This document shows positions 55,938-64,000 of a stretch of 64,000 nt of DNA, piece by piece; position 1 is the stretch's first letter; each line of letters opens with the position of its first letter. This DNA is from Acuticoccus kalidii (lineage in GTDB: Bacteria; Pseudomonadota; Alphaproteobacteria; Rhizobiales; Amorphaceae): NCBI RefSeq assembly GCF_021556395.1, contig NZ_JAKGCS010000017.1, positions 186,001-250,000 of the forward strand. Direction: 5' to 3'. The position numbers and the translations under genes were made by a program. The notes beneath the pieces are model-generated. The model had not been told where the DNA came from and did not search any database. It saw only the letters and a list, made by a program, of their open reading frames with translations.

Positions 55938-57284
55938 CTAACGTGACGCCGACATCAGCGCGAAGGTCCGCCGAGTCATCGATGGGACCATCAGCCAGAG
56001 CGTCACCCCGCGGGCCGCGAGGAAGAGGTTCAGCGCGAACCAGAGCCCGTGATTGCTGAGGATCGGCGTCAGCACATAGCTCGCGAGGAAGAACAGCGCG
56101 CTCGCGCAAATCATCATGTTGCGCATCGCCCGTGTCCATGTGGCGCCGATGAAGAGGCCGTCCATCGCATAAGCGAGCGCCCCGGTGAGCGGCGTGATCA
56201 CCGCCCACGGGAGATAGGTGAACGCCGCCTCGCGGACCTCGGGCGCGGTCGTCGAGATGTGGACGAACGCGCTGCCGCCGACGAGCGCGATCGCCGCGAG
56301 CCCCAAGGCGATGACATAGGCCGCCGTCACCGTGATGCGCACCGTCTCGGCGAAGGCCGGGCGATAGCGCGCGCCGATCGCCCGCCCGCCGAGCTGCTCG
56401 GCCGCCGTCGCCACGCCGTCGAGCATGTAACCGCCGAGAAGGAGGATATTGAGGAGCACGGCATTGGCCGCGAGCGTCACGTCGCCGAAGCGCGCGCCGA
56501 CGGCGGTGAAGGCGCTGATCGTCGAGATGAGGAGCACCGAGCGGATCAGAATGTCGGTGTTCACCGCGACCATGCGCAAGAAGCCGATGCGCTCGAAGAT
56601 CGCCGCGAGCGGGGGGCGCGGGGCGTCCGCGAGGCTCCGCGCGACGACGACCGCGCCGACCGCGAGCGTCACCAGCTCGGCGAGCACCGAGGCGGCGGCG
56701 ACACCCTCGACGCCCCAGCCGAGCCCGAGCACCAGCACCATCGACCCGACGATGTTGCTGACGCCGAGAACGATCTGCAGCATCAGCCCGGTGCGCGCCC
56801 GCGCGAGGCCGAGAAGCCAGCCGAGGATCGCATAGTTCATCAGCATGAAGGGAAGCCCCCACACGCGGATCGCGACATAGGCCTCGATAGCCTCGGTGAC
56901 GGCGACGCTCGGCCCCATGAGCATGGTGAAGAGGATCGTCGCCGGCGTCTGGATGAGGATGATCAGGACCCCCGCGCCGACCGCCATCACGAAGGCGCGC
57001 CACAGCGCCAGCGCCTCGGCCTCGCGGTCCTCCGCGCCCATCGCCTGGGCGACGAGGCCGGTGGTGCCGCTGCGCAGGAAGTTGAGCGAGGTGCCGATAA
57101 AGTCGATGAGGAGCGCGCCCATCGCCACCCCGCCGATCAGGGCGGCGCTGCCGAGCTGTCCGATCACGGCCGTGTCGACGATGCCGATCAAGGGGGTCGA
57201 GATGTGCGCGATCGTCATCGGGATGGCGATGCGCAGCACCATGGCGAGCGTGACCGTGAACGGCCTGACATGCGGCGAGGACAT
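55938..57284 (-). CDS. MATE family efflux transporter
   Basis: A 448-residue inner-membrane antiporter with 12 predicted helices of the multidrug and toxic compound extrusion family, DinF/DNA-damage-inducible branch by overall pattern. RIAIPMTIAHISTPLIGIVDTAVIGQLGSAALIGGVAMGALL (in outline) is the typical first pair of helices. NFLRSGTTGLVAQAMGAED and the second-half VATAAEQLGGRAIGARYR are conserved. An 8-bp inverted repeat lies just upstream of its start. Confidence 0.9.
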   Translation of the reverse strand: MSSPHVRPFTVTLAMVLRIAIPMTIAHISTPLIGIVDTAVIGQLGSAALIGGVAMGALLIDFIGTSLNFLRSGTTGLVAQAMGAEDREAEALALWRAFVMAVGAGVLIILIQTPATILFTMLMGPSVAVTEAIEAYVAIRVWGLPFMLMNYAILGWLLGLARARTGLMLQIVLGVSNIVGSMVLVLGLGWGVEGVAAASVLAELVTLAVGAVVVARSLADAPRPPLAAIFERIGFLRMVAVNTDILIRSVLLISTISAFTAVGARFGDVTLAANAVLLNILLLGGYMLDGVATAAEQLGGRAIGARYRPAFAETVRITVTAAYVIALGLAAIALVGGSAFVHISTTAPEVREAAFTYLPWAVITPLTGALAYAMDGLFIGATWTRAMRNMMICASALFFLASYVLTPILSNHGLWFALNLFLAARGVTLWLMVPSMTRRTFALMSASR

Positions 57285-57291
57285 GGGGAAC

Positions 57292-57314
57292 CTGAAAGAC
57301 TGGAACTCTTTCAG
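57292..57314. repeat. Inverted repeat directly upstream of the MATE gene start
   Basis: CTGAAAGA and TCTTTCAG form a perfect 8-7-8 inverted repeat starting 7 bp upstream of the MATE ATG on the minus strand. It could be a repressor operator or an mRNA hairpin over the ribosome-binding region. Confidence 0.5.
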
Positions 57315-57469
57315 TTAGAGGCGGCGCGCCAGAAGGTCCACCACCGGAGCCGACGGGGCGGCGGGGCCGCCATCCCGCGGCTGTCCAATGGAAGGGGTGG
57401 CGAAGGGCCGGGCGGGCACCCTATCTTCACGAGGCGCCGGGCTGGTCTGGCGCCGGTCATGGAGTGACG

Positions 57470-58366
57470 GTGCTACCGATCGTCCACAATCCGCATTATC
57501 ACGCGCCGCTGCCGCCGAACCATCGCTTCCCGATGGGCAAGTTTCCGGCGGTCGCCGAGCTTCTCGTCACGCTCGGCTTCGGCCCGTTTTACACCCCGGA
57601 GCCGGCGCCGGCCGACTGGATCGCGCTCGCGCACGACCGCACCTATGTCGACCAGGTCTTCGCCGCCGACGTGCCGGCGAAGATCGCCCGCGAGATCGGC
57701 TTTCCGATGACCGACCGGGTGGCGCTACGCTCGCGCACCGCCTGTGCCGGGACGACGCTCACCGCGCGCCTCGCCTTGGAGCACGGCATCGCCTGCAACA
57801 CGGCGGGCGGCAGCCACCATGCACGGCACGAGCAGGGTGCCGGCTTCTGCGTCTTCAACGACGTCGCCGTCGCGATCCGCGTCCTGCAGGCCGAAGGGAT
57901 GATCGAGCGCGCCCTCGTCTTCGATTGCGACGTGCATCAGGGTGACGGCACGGCCTGGATCTTCGCGGGCGATCCGTCGGTCACCACGGTGTCGATCCAT
58001 GCCGCGTCGAATTATCCGGTGCGCAAGGCCGCCTCGACAATCGACATCGCCCTGCCGGACGGGACCGAGGACGCCCCCTATCTCGACCGGCTCGACGAGG
58101 CGCTCGAAGCCGCGCTGGCCGATCCCGTCGACATCGTCTTCTACAATGCCGGCGTCGATCCGCACCGGGACGACCGTCTCGGCCGCCTCGCTTTGTCCGA
58201 TCTCGGCATTGCCGAGCGCGACAAGCGCGTCGTCGAGGCTGTGCGCCGCAAGGGCGTGCCGCTCGCCGGGGTTCTTGGGGGCGGCTACATGTCGGATGTT
58301 GACAAGTTGGCGCGCCGGCACGCGATTCTCCACCTCATCGCGCGCGACAGCTTGAGCGGCGCGTGA
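57470..58366 (+). CDS. Histone deacetylase-like amidohydrolase
   Basis: A 298-residue zinc-dependent deacetylase of the arginase/HDAC fold, bacterial class II-like group. It begins LPIVHNPHYHAPLPPNHRFPMGKF. Active-site segments are GGSHHARHEQGAGFCVFNDVAVA with the His pair and FDCDVHQGDGTAWIFAGD with the zinc Asp and His. The second zinc Asp is in YNAGVDPHRDDRLG, and GVLGGGYM precedes the end. The GTG at 57470 has GGAG 5 nt upstream and is preferred over GTG at 57464. The physiological substrate (acetyl-lysine protein, polyamine or small amide) is unknown. Confidence 0.88.
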   Translation: MLPIVHNPHYHAPLPPNHRFPMGKFPAVAELLVTLGFGPFYTPEPAPADWIALAHDRTYVDQVFAADVPAKIAREIGFPMTDRVALRSRTACAGTTLTARLALEHGIACNTAGGSHHARHEQGAGFCVFNDVAVAIRVLQAEGMIERALVFDCDVHQGDGTAWIFAGDPSVTTVSIHAASNYPVRKAASTIDIALPDGTEDAPYLDRLDEALEAALADPVDIVFYNAGVDPHRDDRLGRLALSDLGIAERDKRVVEAVRRKGVPLAGVLGGGYMSDVDKLARRHAILHLIARDSLSGA

Positions 58367-58418
58367 CTGAGTTGCACATCTGTTCTAGTATACGCCAATC
58401 GTGATTCGGGATGAGTTG

Positions 58419-60755
58419 ATGGCAGAGGCCGCGCGCCAGACGGTTGCCAACGTGTCGATTTCCCAGCGGGCAGCGGCGGCCTCACGGCCCGTCCCCGCCT
58501 ATTTGGACCGCTTGAACCCAGAGCAGCGCCGCGCCGTCGAGGCGACGGACGGGCCCGTTTTGGTGCTCGCCGGCGCCGGCACGGGCAAAACGCGGGTGCT
58601 GACCACGCGGATCGCCCACATCCTCCATCTCGGCAAGGCGCGCCCGTCGGAAATCCTCGCGGTCACCTTCACCAACAAGGCCGCGCGCGAGATGAAAGAG
58701 CGCATCGCCGCGGTGATCGGCGGTTCGGCCGAAGGGATGCCCTGGCTCGGCACCTTCCACGCGATCGGCACGCGCATTCTGCGCCGCCATGCCGAGCTCG
58801 TGGACCTCAACCCCAACTTCACGATCCTCGACACGGACGACCAGATCCGTCTCGCCAAGCAGATCCTTCAGGCCGCCAATCTCGATGAGAAGCGTTGGCC
58901 GGCCCGGCAGATGCTCGGCATGATCGACGCCTGGAAGAACCGCGGTCTGACGCCCGAGGAGGTGCCGAAGGGCGAGGGGCATTATTTCGCCAACGGCCGC
59001 GGGATCGAGCTTTATTTCGACTATCGCCAGCGCCTCAAATCGCTGAATGCGGCCGATTTCGGCGACCTCCTCCTCGAGCCGATCCGCCTGTTCCGCCAGA
59101 ATCCCGACATCCTGGAGAATTACCAGCGCCGCTTCCGCTACATGCTGGTCGACGAGTATCAGGACACCAACGTCGCCCAATATCTGTGGCTGCGGCTTCT
59201 CGCCCAGGGCAACCGCAATCTGTGCGTGGTGGGTGACGACGACCAGTCGATCTATGGCTGGCGCGGTGCCGAGGTCGACAATATCCTCCGCTTCGAGACC
59301 GACTTTCCGGGCGCGACGGTGGTCCGCCTCGAGCGGAATTATCGCTCGACGAGCCATATCCTCGCCGCCGCCTCCCATCTCATCGGCCACAATGAAGGCC
59401 GCCTCGGCAAAACCCTCTTCACCGAGACAGACGATCCCGACGAGCACCGGGTGACGGTCGCCTCGGCCTGGGATTCGGAGGAAGAGGCGCGTGCGATCAA
59501 CGAGGAGGTCGAAAGCCTCCAACGCGCCGGCGTCTCGCTCGACGAGCAGGCCATTCTCGTGCGGACGACGGCGCAGATGCGCGCCTTCGAGGACCGTTTC
59601 GTCACCACCGGCACGTCCTATCGCGTGGTCGGCGGACCGCGCTTTTACGAGCGCAAGGAGATCCGCGACGCGCTCGCTTATTTCCGCTGCGTCGTGCAGT
59701 CGAGCTACGACCTCGCCTTCGAGCGGATCGTCAACGTTCCGGCGCGCGGTCTCGGCCAGGTCGCGGTGCGGACGATCGGCGAGGCCGCGAGGGCGCGCGA
59801 GATCCCGATGATCGCCGCCGCGGGCGAGCTTCTCGCGACCGACGAGATCAAGGGAAAGGGGCGCACCGCGCTCAAGACCCTGCTCGGCGCGTTCGACCGC
59901 TGGCGCGATCAGCTCGACCGCATGGGTCACACCGAGCTCGCCGAGATCATCCTCGAGGAATCCGGCTACACCGACATGCTGAAGGCGGACCGCTCGGCCG
60001 ACGCGCCGGGCCGGCTCGAGAACCTCAAGGAGCTGATCCGCTCCATGGAGGATTTCGATAGCCTTCCCGCCTTCCTGGAACATGTCTCGCTGGTGACCGA
60101 TGCGCAGGGCGAGGCGACGGCCGAGGCCGTCACGCTGATGACCCTGCACGCCGCGAAGGGCCTCGAATACGACGTCGTGTTCCTGCCGGGCTGGGAGGAG
60201 GGTCTCTTCCCGTCGGTCCGCGCGATGGACGAAAACGGCCAGGCCGGGCTCGAGGAGGAGCGCCGCCTCGCTTATGTCGGCCTCACCCGCGCGCGGCGCC
60301 GCGCCTTCGTGTGGTTCGCGCTCAACCGGCGCATTCACGGCATGTGGCAATCCTCCGCCCCGTCGCGCTTCATCGACGAGCTGCCGGAGGCGAACGTCAT
60401 GGTGCGCGAGGATGTCGGCTATGGTGGCATCGGCGGCTATGGGGCGAGCCGCTTCGACAAGGTCGAGGCGTTCTCCTCCACCTATCACACGCCGGGCTGG
60501 GAGCGCGCCCAACGCCGCCGCGAGAATACCGGCGTCGCCAAGCGTCGCCAGACCGGCGGCGTGCGCACCATCGAAGGCGAGCTCGTCGCGAAGTCGGTGA
60601 CGGACGCGCCGGCCCGCTTCAAGGTCGGCGACCGTGTCTTCCATCAGAAGTTCGGCAATGGCGACGTCTCGGGGGTCGAGGGCAACAAGCTCACCGTCGA
60701 TTTCGACAGGGCCGGCCGCAAGCGCGTGCTCGATACCTTCGTCGCGCCGGTCTAG
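58419..60755 (+). CDS. uvrD: UvrD/PcrA-type superfamily 1A DNA helicase
   Basis: A 778-residue 3'-5' DNA helicase of nucleotide excision and mismatch repair. Motif I is VLAGAGTGKTRVLTTRIA, Ia is VTFTNKAAREMKERI, II is MLVDEYQDTNVAQY, III is VVGDDDQSIYGWRGA, IV is VRLERNYRS, V is TLMTLHAAKGLEYDVVFLPGWEEGLFP (in outline), and VI is EERRLAYVGLTRARRRAFV. The C-terminal RFKVGDRVFHQKFGNGDVSG is the Tudor-like RNA-polymerase-binding domain. The ATG at 58419 has GGGATGAG upstream; GTG at 58401 is an alternative. Confidence 0.93.
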   Translation: MAEAARQTVANVSISQRAAAASRPVPAYLDRLNPEQRRAVEATDGPVLVLAGAGTGKTRVLTTRIAHILHLGKARPSEILAVTFTNKAAREMKERIAAVIGGSAEGMPWLGTFHAIGTRILRRHAELVDLNPNFTILDTDDQIRLAKQILQAANLDEKRWPARQMLGMIDAWKNRGLTPEEVPKGEGHYFANGRGIELYFDYRQRLKSLNAADFGDLLLEPIRLFRQNPDILENYQRRFRYMLVDEYQDTNVAQYLWLRLLAQGNRNLCVVGDDDQSIYGWRGAEVDNILRFETDFPGATVVRLERNYRSTSHILAAASHLIGHNEGRLGKTLFTETDDPDEHRVTVASAWDSEEEARAINEEVESLQRAGVSLDEQAILVRTTAQMRAFEDRFVTTGTSYRVVGGPRFYERKEIRDALAYFRCVVQSSYDLAFERIVNVPARGLGQVAVRTIGEAARAREIPMIAAAGELLATDEIKGKGRTALKTLLGAFDRWRDQLDRMGHTELAEIILEESGYTDMLKADRSADAPGRLENLKELIRSMEDFDSLPAFLEHVSLVTDAQGEATAEAVTLMTLHAAKGLEYDVVFLPGWEEGLFPSVRAMDENGQAGLEEERRLAYVGLTRARRRAFVWFALNRRIHGMWQSSAPSRFIDELPEANVMVREDVGYGGIGGYGASRFDKVEAFSSTYHTPGWERAQRRRENTGVAKRRQTGGVRTIEGELVAKSVTDAPARFKVGDRVFHQKFGNGDVSGVEGNKLTVDFDRAGRKRVLDTFVAPV

Positions 60756-61204
60756 AGCGCGAGCGCCGTTTCGTCCTTCGCGGTGCGGATGACCAGCATG
60801 GTGTAGAACCGCGCGACGTTGGTGCGGTCGCGAAACACGCGTTCGCAAAACGCGTCGAACTCGTCCATGTCGGCGAGGCGCAGGATGAGCACCACGTCCG
60901 TCTCGCCGGTGACGGCATAGGCTTGGGCGACGGCCGGCTCGGCCTTCGCGAGATCCAGAAAATGCCGCATCTCCTGCTCGCCATGAGACTTCAGCTCGAC
61001 CGAGACGATCGCCTTGAGGCCCTTGCCGACCTTCGCCGGATCGAGGATCGCCACCACCTTCGCGATCACGCCAGACGCAAAAAGCCGCCGCACACGTCGC
61101 AAACAGGTCGACGGTGAAAGACCCACGAGATCGGCGAGCGCCGCGTTGGTCCGTGACGCGTCGCGCTGCAGAAGGTTCAATAATTTCCGGTCGATACGGT
61201 CCAT
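60752..61204 (-). CDS. Lrp/AsnC family transcriptional regulator
   Basis: A 150-residue feast/famine regulator. The N-terminal helix-turn-helix is IDRKLLNLLQRDASRTNAALADLVGLSPSTCLRRVRRLF in outline, and the C-terminal RAM domain runs from about residue 65, with HGEQEMRHFLDLAKAEPAVAQAYAVTGETDVVLILRLADMDEFDAF in outline. ATG at 61204 has GGAG 5 nt upstream. The stop overlaps the uvrD stop region by 4 bp. A 17-bp palindrome lies 25 bp upstream of the start, so it probably regulates itself and the divergent GATE-domain gene. Confidence 0.92.
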   Translation of the reverse strand: MDRIDRKLLNLLQRDASRTNAALADLVGLSPSTCLRRVRRLFASGVIAKVVAILDPAKVGKGLKAIVSVELKSHGEQEMRHFLDLAKAEPAVAQAYAVTGETDVVLILRLADMDEFDAFCERVFRDRTNVARFYTMLVIRTAKDETALAL

Positions 61205-61228
61205 CAGGTCTCCAGTCGGGCGCCGCGA

Positions 61229-61245
61229 ATGCAATATTATTGCAT
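61229..61245. promoter_or_regulatory. 17-bp palindrome, likely Lrp/AsnC binding site
   Basis: ATGCAATATTATTGCAT is a perfect 8-1-8 palindrome with an AT-rich centre, matching the size and style of Lrp/AsnC dimer sites. It lies in the 163-bp gap between the divergent regulator and GATE-domain genes. Confidence 0.7.
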
Positions 61246-61367
61246 GAAAGTGGCGATTTTGACCACAATTGCGGACCCGCCCGCGCTATCCCTGGTGCGA
61301 ACCATCGAACCCGATGCGCGACCGCCGGCGCGGCCGCCTTCGTCTACCCCGCCAGAAAGGCCCGGTC

Positions 61368-62348
61368 GTGAGCGCCACCCATCCCGTCCTCCGCATCGTC
61401 CGCGACGTGCTTGCCATCTACTGGGAGCTGGTGCGCATCATCATTCCGATCGCCGTGCTGGCGCGCGCCCTCACCGAAGTGGGGGCGATCGAGGCGGTTG
61501 CCCCCTATCTGTCCGGGCTCATGGGCACGTTCGGCTTGCCGCCGGAGCTCGCCATCGCATGGCTCACCGGCCTTCTGGTGGGCATCTGGGCGGGCGTCAC
61601 GGTGGTGTTCACCGTGTTGCCGCCGGGGGCGCTGACCGAGGCGGATATGACAGTGTTCGCCGCGCTCATCCTCTTCGCCCACGCGCTGCCGGTTGAACAG
61701 CGCATCATCCAGAAGGCCGGCCCCGGCATCATCGCCACCACCGCCATCCGTCTGGTGGGCGGGATGCTCTTCGCCCTGATCCTCCACCGGATCTTCGTGG
61801 CGACGGGTTGGCTCGCCACGCCGATCGAGCCGATATGGCTGCCGGACGGGGAGCCTGCGGGCTGGTTCGCCTTCGTCGTCGGTCTCGGCCAGACCCTGTT
61901 GTCGATGTTCGTGATCCTGTTCGCCCTCACCTTTGCCATCGAGGGGCTGAAGCATGTCGGGGCGATGGCCTATGTCGACCGGGCGCTCTCCCCGCTGTTC
62001 CGCCTGATCGGCATCGGCCGGGAGGCGGCGAGCTTCACCACCATCGGCATGTTGCTGGGCGTCGCCTTCGGCGGCGGCCTCCTGATCCGGGAGGCGCGGC
62101 GGGGCAATATCCCACCGCGTCAGATCTTCCTGTCCTGCGTCTTCATGGGGCTGGCGCACGGGATCATCGAGGACACCATCGTGGTGGTGGCCGCGGGGGC
62201 GGATCTCGTCAGCGTCCTCTTCGGGCGTATCGTCTTTGCCGGGGTGGCGACGGCGCTGATCGGCCTGTCCCTCGCGGCCACCTCTGACGCGACGTTCTAC
62301 CGCCGCCTGTTCCGCGTCCGCCCCAGCGCCGGCGAGGCCAATTCGTGA
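61368..62348 (+). CDS. Nucleoside recognition (GATE) domain membrane protein
   Basis: A 326-residue inner-membrane protein with about eight helices and two GATE (nucleoside recognition) repeats. IIIPIAVLARALTEVGAIEAVAPYLSGLMGTFGLPPELAIAWLTGL (in outline) starts the first, and ALSPLFRLIGIGREAASFTTIGMLLGVAFGGGLLIREA (in outline) the second. Homologous gates occur in FeoB and nucleoside transporters. The substrate is unknown; the neighbouring iron-type ABC importer is suggestive only. The start is GTG at 61368 with AAAGG 7 nt upstream. It is probably controlled by the divergent Lrp-type regulator. Confidence 0.82.
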   Translation: MSATHPVLRIVRDVLAIYWELVRIIIPIAVLARALTEVGAIEAVAPYLSGLMGTFGLPPELAIAWLTGLLVGIWAGVTVVFTVLPPGALTEADMTVFAALILFAHALPVEQRIIQKAGPGIIATTAIRLVGGMLFALILHRIFVATGWLATPIEPIWLPDGEPAGWFAFVVGLGQTLLSMFVILFALTFAIEGLKHVGAMAYVDRALSPLFRLIGIGREAASFTTIGMLLGVAFGGGLLIREARRGNIPPRQIFLSCVFMGLAHGIIEDTIVVVAAGADLVSVLFGRIVFAGVATALIGLSLAATSDATFYRRLFRVRPSAGEANS

Positions 62349-62405
62349 GGCTGGACCCGCGCGCCGCCGCGTGATGGCGGGTTCGGCGCGGGGCCGGATG
62401 GCGGT

Positions 62406-63212
62406 TCAGGAGTCCTCCCGCTCGGCGCGGGTGAGCGGGAGGATCAGCGGGCGGCCGTCGACCGGACTCGGAACGACCATCGCCTTCACCGCGAAGACCT
62501 CTTCGATCAGCGCCGGCGTCACGATCGCGTCGGGCGGACCCGCGGTGACGACGGCTCCATCCTTCAAGACGATCAGATGCGCGGCATAGCGGGCCGCCTG
62601 GTTGATGTCGTGGATCGCCGCGACCACCGTGGTCCCTTCCTCGCGCACGAGAGCGCCGGCGAGTTCCAGGATGTCGAGCTGGTGGGGAAGGTCCAGGTAG
62701 GTTGTCGGCTCGTCGAGGAGGAGGATGCCGGTCTCTTGCGCCAGCACCATCGCCACAAACGCGCGCTGCCGCTGCCCGCCGGATAGCGTGTCGAGTGGGC
62801 GATCGGCGAGCGCCTCGAGCTTCGTCAGGCGCAGGGCACGGGCGCAGGCGGCTTCGTCTGCGCGGTTCCAGCGTCCGAAGAGGCTGCGGTGCGGATAGCG
62901 TCCCTCCTGGACCAACTCCGACACCGTCATGCCCTCCGGCGCGCTGGCGCCCTGGAAGAGGATGCCGACCCGCCGCGCCGCCTCCCGCGGTCCGATCGTC
63001 GCGAGCGCCCGGCCGTCGAGCAGGATCTGGCCCGAGGACAGGGATTGCAGTCGGGCAAGGGCCCGCAACAGGGTGGACTTTCCAGAACCGTTCGGACCGA
63101 TCAGAGCGGTGAACGCGCCACGCGGCACGTTGAGGTCGAGGCCGTCGATCACGGCCCGGTCCCGGTAGCCGATGGAGGCCCCGCGTGCGCTGAGCGCCGG
63201 ATCAGACGGCAT
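62406..63212 (-). CDS. ABC transporter ATP-binding protein, iron-siderophore/heme/cobalamin type
   Basis: A 268-residue FecE/FhuC/BtuD-like ATPase. Walker A is LIGPNGSGKSTLLRALA, the signature is LSGGQRQRAFVAMVLAQ, Walker B is ILLLDEPTTYLDLPHQ, and the switch His is in AIHDINQAARYA. TYLDLPHQ-type residues are typical of ferric-siderophore importers. It overlaps the permease gene by 11 nt, and the operon continues past the right edge, where the binding protein should be. The metal complex cannot be told apart here. Confidence 0.92.
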   Translation of the reverse strand: MPSDPALSARGASIGYRDRAVIDGLDLNVPRGAFTALIGPNGSGKSTLLRALARLQSLSSGQILLDGRALATIGPREAARRVGILFQGASAPEGMTVSELVQEGRYPHRSLFGRWNRADEAACARALRLTKLEALADRPLDTLSGGQRQRAFVAMVLAQETGILLLDEPTTYLDLPHQLDILELAGALVREEGTTVVAAIHDINQAARYAAHLIVLKDGAVVTAGPPDAIVTPALIEEVFAVKAMVVPSPVDGRPLILPLTRAEREDS

Positions 63213-64000
63213 CGCGGCGTCTCCACAGCAAGAGGGCGAAGAATGGGGCGCCGATGAGCGTCGTCACGATTCCCGCCGGGAGATTCGCCGGCGAGAGCGC
63301 AAGGCGCCCGACGAGATCGGCGGCAAGGACCAGCGCCGCGCCTGAGAGCGCGGCCAGCGGCAAGACATGGCGGCTGCGTCGGCCGCCGATGCGCCGTGCA
63401 AGGTGCGGCGCGATGAGGCCGACGAAGCCGATGAGCCCCGCCGCGGCCACCGCCGCCGCCGAGATCAACGCCATCGCCAGGATCATCGCGGCGCTGGTCG
63501 GTTCGACCCGCTGACCGAGCGCTCGCGCCGCGTCCGCTCCGAGCGTGAGGACGTCGAGTTCCCGCGCGGCGAGAAGGACGCCGACGACCGGGAGCACGAG
63601 CCACACGGCGAGGACGCGCACCGTCTCCCAATCGGCGCGGTAGAGGCTGCCGGCGAGCCACACTTGCGCCTGCTGGACCGTCGTGACGTCGCCGAATGCG
63701 GAGATGAAGCCGACCCCCGCGCCCGCAAGCGCATTGAGGCCGAGGCCGACGAGGATGATCCTCAAAGACGACGTGCCGTCATTCCAGGCGAGCGCGTAGA
63801 TGGCGGCGGCGGTGATCAGAGCGCCCGCGAAGGCGGCCAGCGGCAGGAGCCGGGCAGGCGGGCTTTCGATCTCGACGATCACGATCAGGGCGGCCAGCGC
63901 CGCGCCGCCATTGATGCCGAGTATGCCGGGCTCGGCCAGCGGGTTGCGCATGACGGCCTGCGCGATCGCTCCGCCGGTCCCGAGCGCGGCCCCCACCAGA
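63202..64000 (-). CDS. FecCD-family ABC transporter permease (N-terminus cut by window edge)
   Basis: At least 265 residues of a BtuC/FecCD permease with eight visible helices. The first visible segment GAALGTGGAIAQAVMRNPLAEPGILGINGGAAL is the conserved region around helix 2-3, so about 60-80 N-terminal residues lie beyond the right edge. GFVGLIAPHLARRIGGRRSRHVLPLAALSGA (in outline) is the coupling-helix segment contacting the ATPase, and PAGIVTTLIGAPFFALLL ends the protein. It pairs with the FecE-like ATPase. Confidence 0.93.
   Translation of the reverse strand, partial: LVGAALGTGGAIAQAVMRNPLAEPGILGINGGAALAALIVIVEIESPPARLLPLAAFAGALITAAAIYALAWNDGTSSLRIILVGLGLNALAGAGVGFISAFGDVTTVQQAQVWLAGSLYRADWETVRVLAVWLVLPVVGVLLAARELDVLTLGADAARALGQRVEPTSAAMILAMALISAAAVAAAGLIGFVGLIAPHLARRIGGRRSRHVLPLAALSGAALVLAADLVGRLALSPANLPAGIVTTLIGAPFFALLLWRRRDAV

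Noticed and set aside
58372..58418. Possible SOS (LexA) box upstream of uvrD.
   Set aside because: Only one half (GTTC) of the alphaproteobacterial GTTC-N7-GTTC element is present; the second half reads CGCC.
58482..61268. A 928-codon minus-strand frame opposite uvrD.
   Set aside because: Antisense shadow of the helicase gene; no motifs, biased Arg/Glu/Leu/Val composition, and it also overlaps the Lrp-type gene in another frame.

Overview
The window is high-GC chromosomal DNA of an alphaproteobacterium, most likely of the order Hyphomicrobiales (Rhizobiales). Diagnostic gene orders are hrcA|rph-rdgB-hemW-glnD-murJ, hisB-DUF2628-hisH-hisA-hisF-hisE-coaA, ppsR-aroE-coaE-dnaQ facing hemE-hemJ-rho, mnmE-mnmG-rsmG-parA-parB, and leuS-lptE-holA. 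The genus cannot be named from sequence alone. Most of the window is conserved core genome with tight, often 1-4 nt overlapping genes.

Layout. 1-9.9 kb: the N-terminus of a membrane sensor cut by the left edge, a family-1 glycosyltransferase, an EVE/methyltransferase/MepA operon, the nitrogen-sensing pair glnK-amtB behind a likely sigma-54/NtrC control region, a WecG-type glycosyltransferase, a DUF992 exported protein, aspartate aminotransferase and a small exported protein. 9.9-18 kb: hrcA facing rph-rdgB-hemW-glnD-murJ. 18-22.7 kb: the histidine operon plus coaA on the minus strand. 22.7-29.5 kb: pyrF, a GDSL esterase, an aldo/keto reductase-TauE-PLP dehydratase run, leuB and an EamA transporter.

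29.5-43.5 kb is the replication/segregation core. dnaQ, coaE, aroE and ppsR read leftward; hemE, hemJ and rho read rightward. The gap of about 390 bp between ppsR and hemE is in the place where the Caulobacter chromosome origin lies, so it is the probable oriC. Two parS sites follow at about 4 and 6.5 kb (inside the yyaL-type gene and across the mnmG start), then parA and parB.

43.5-49.9 kb is an accessory module set between parB and holA. It comprises an 817-bp stretch without a recognisable gene, an AtuA-family enzyme with its FCD-type GntR regulator, and a divergent operon of a separate AtuA C-terminal-like protein with a complete TAXI-TRAP uptake system. This is the best candidate in the window for an undescribed pathway. 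A perfect inverted repeat between the two operons is the likely operator.

49.9-64 kb: holA-lptE-leuS, a YggS-like PLP protein, a predicted outer-membrane barrel protein, tRNA-Leu(CAA), a MATE exporter, a histone-deacetylase-like amidohydrolase, a UvrD/PcrA helicase, an Lrp/AsnC regulator with a 17-bp palindrome just upstream, a GATE-domain membrane protein, and the start of an iron-type (FecCD/FecE) ABC importer cut by the right edge. No CRISPR array, insertion sequence, prophage or rRNA was found.
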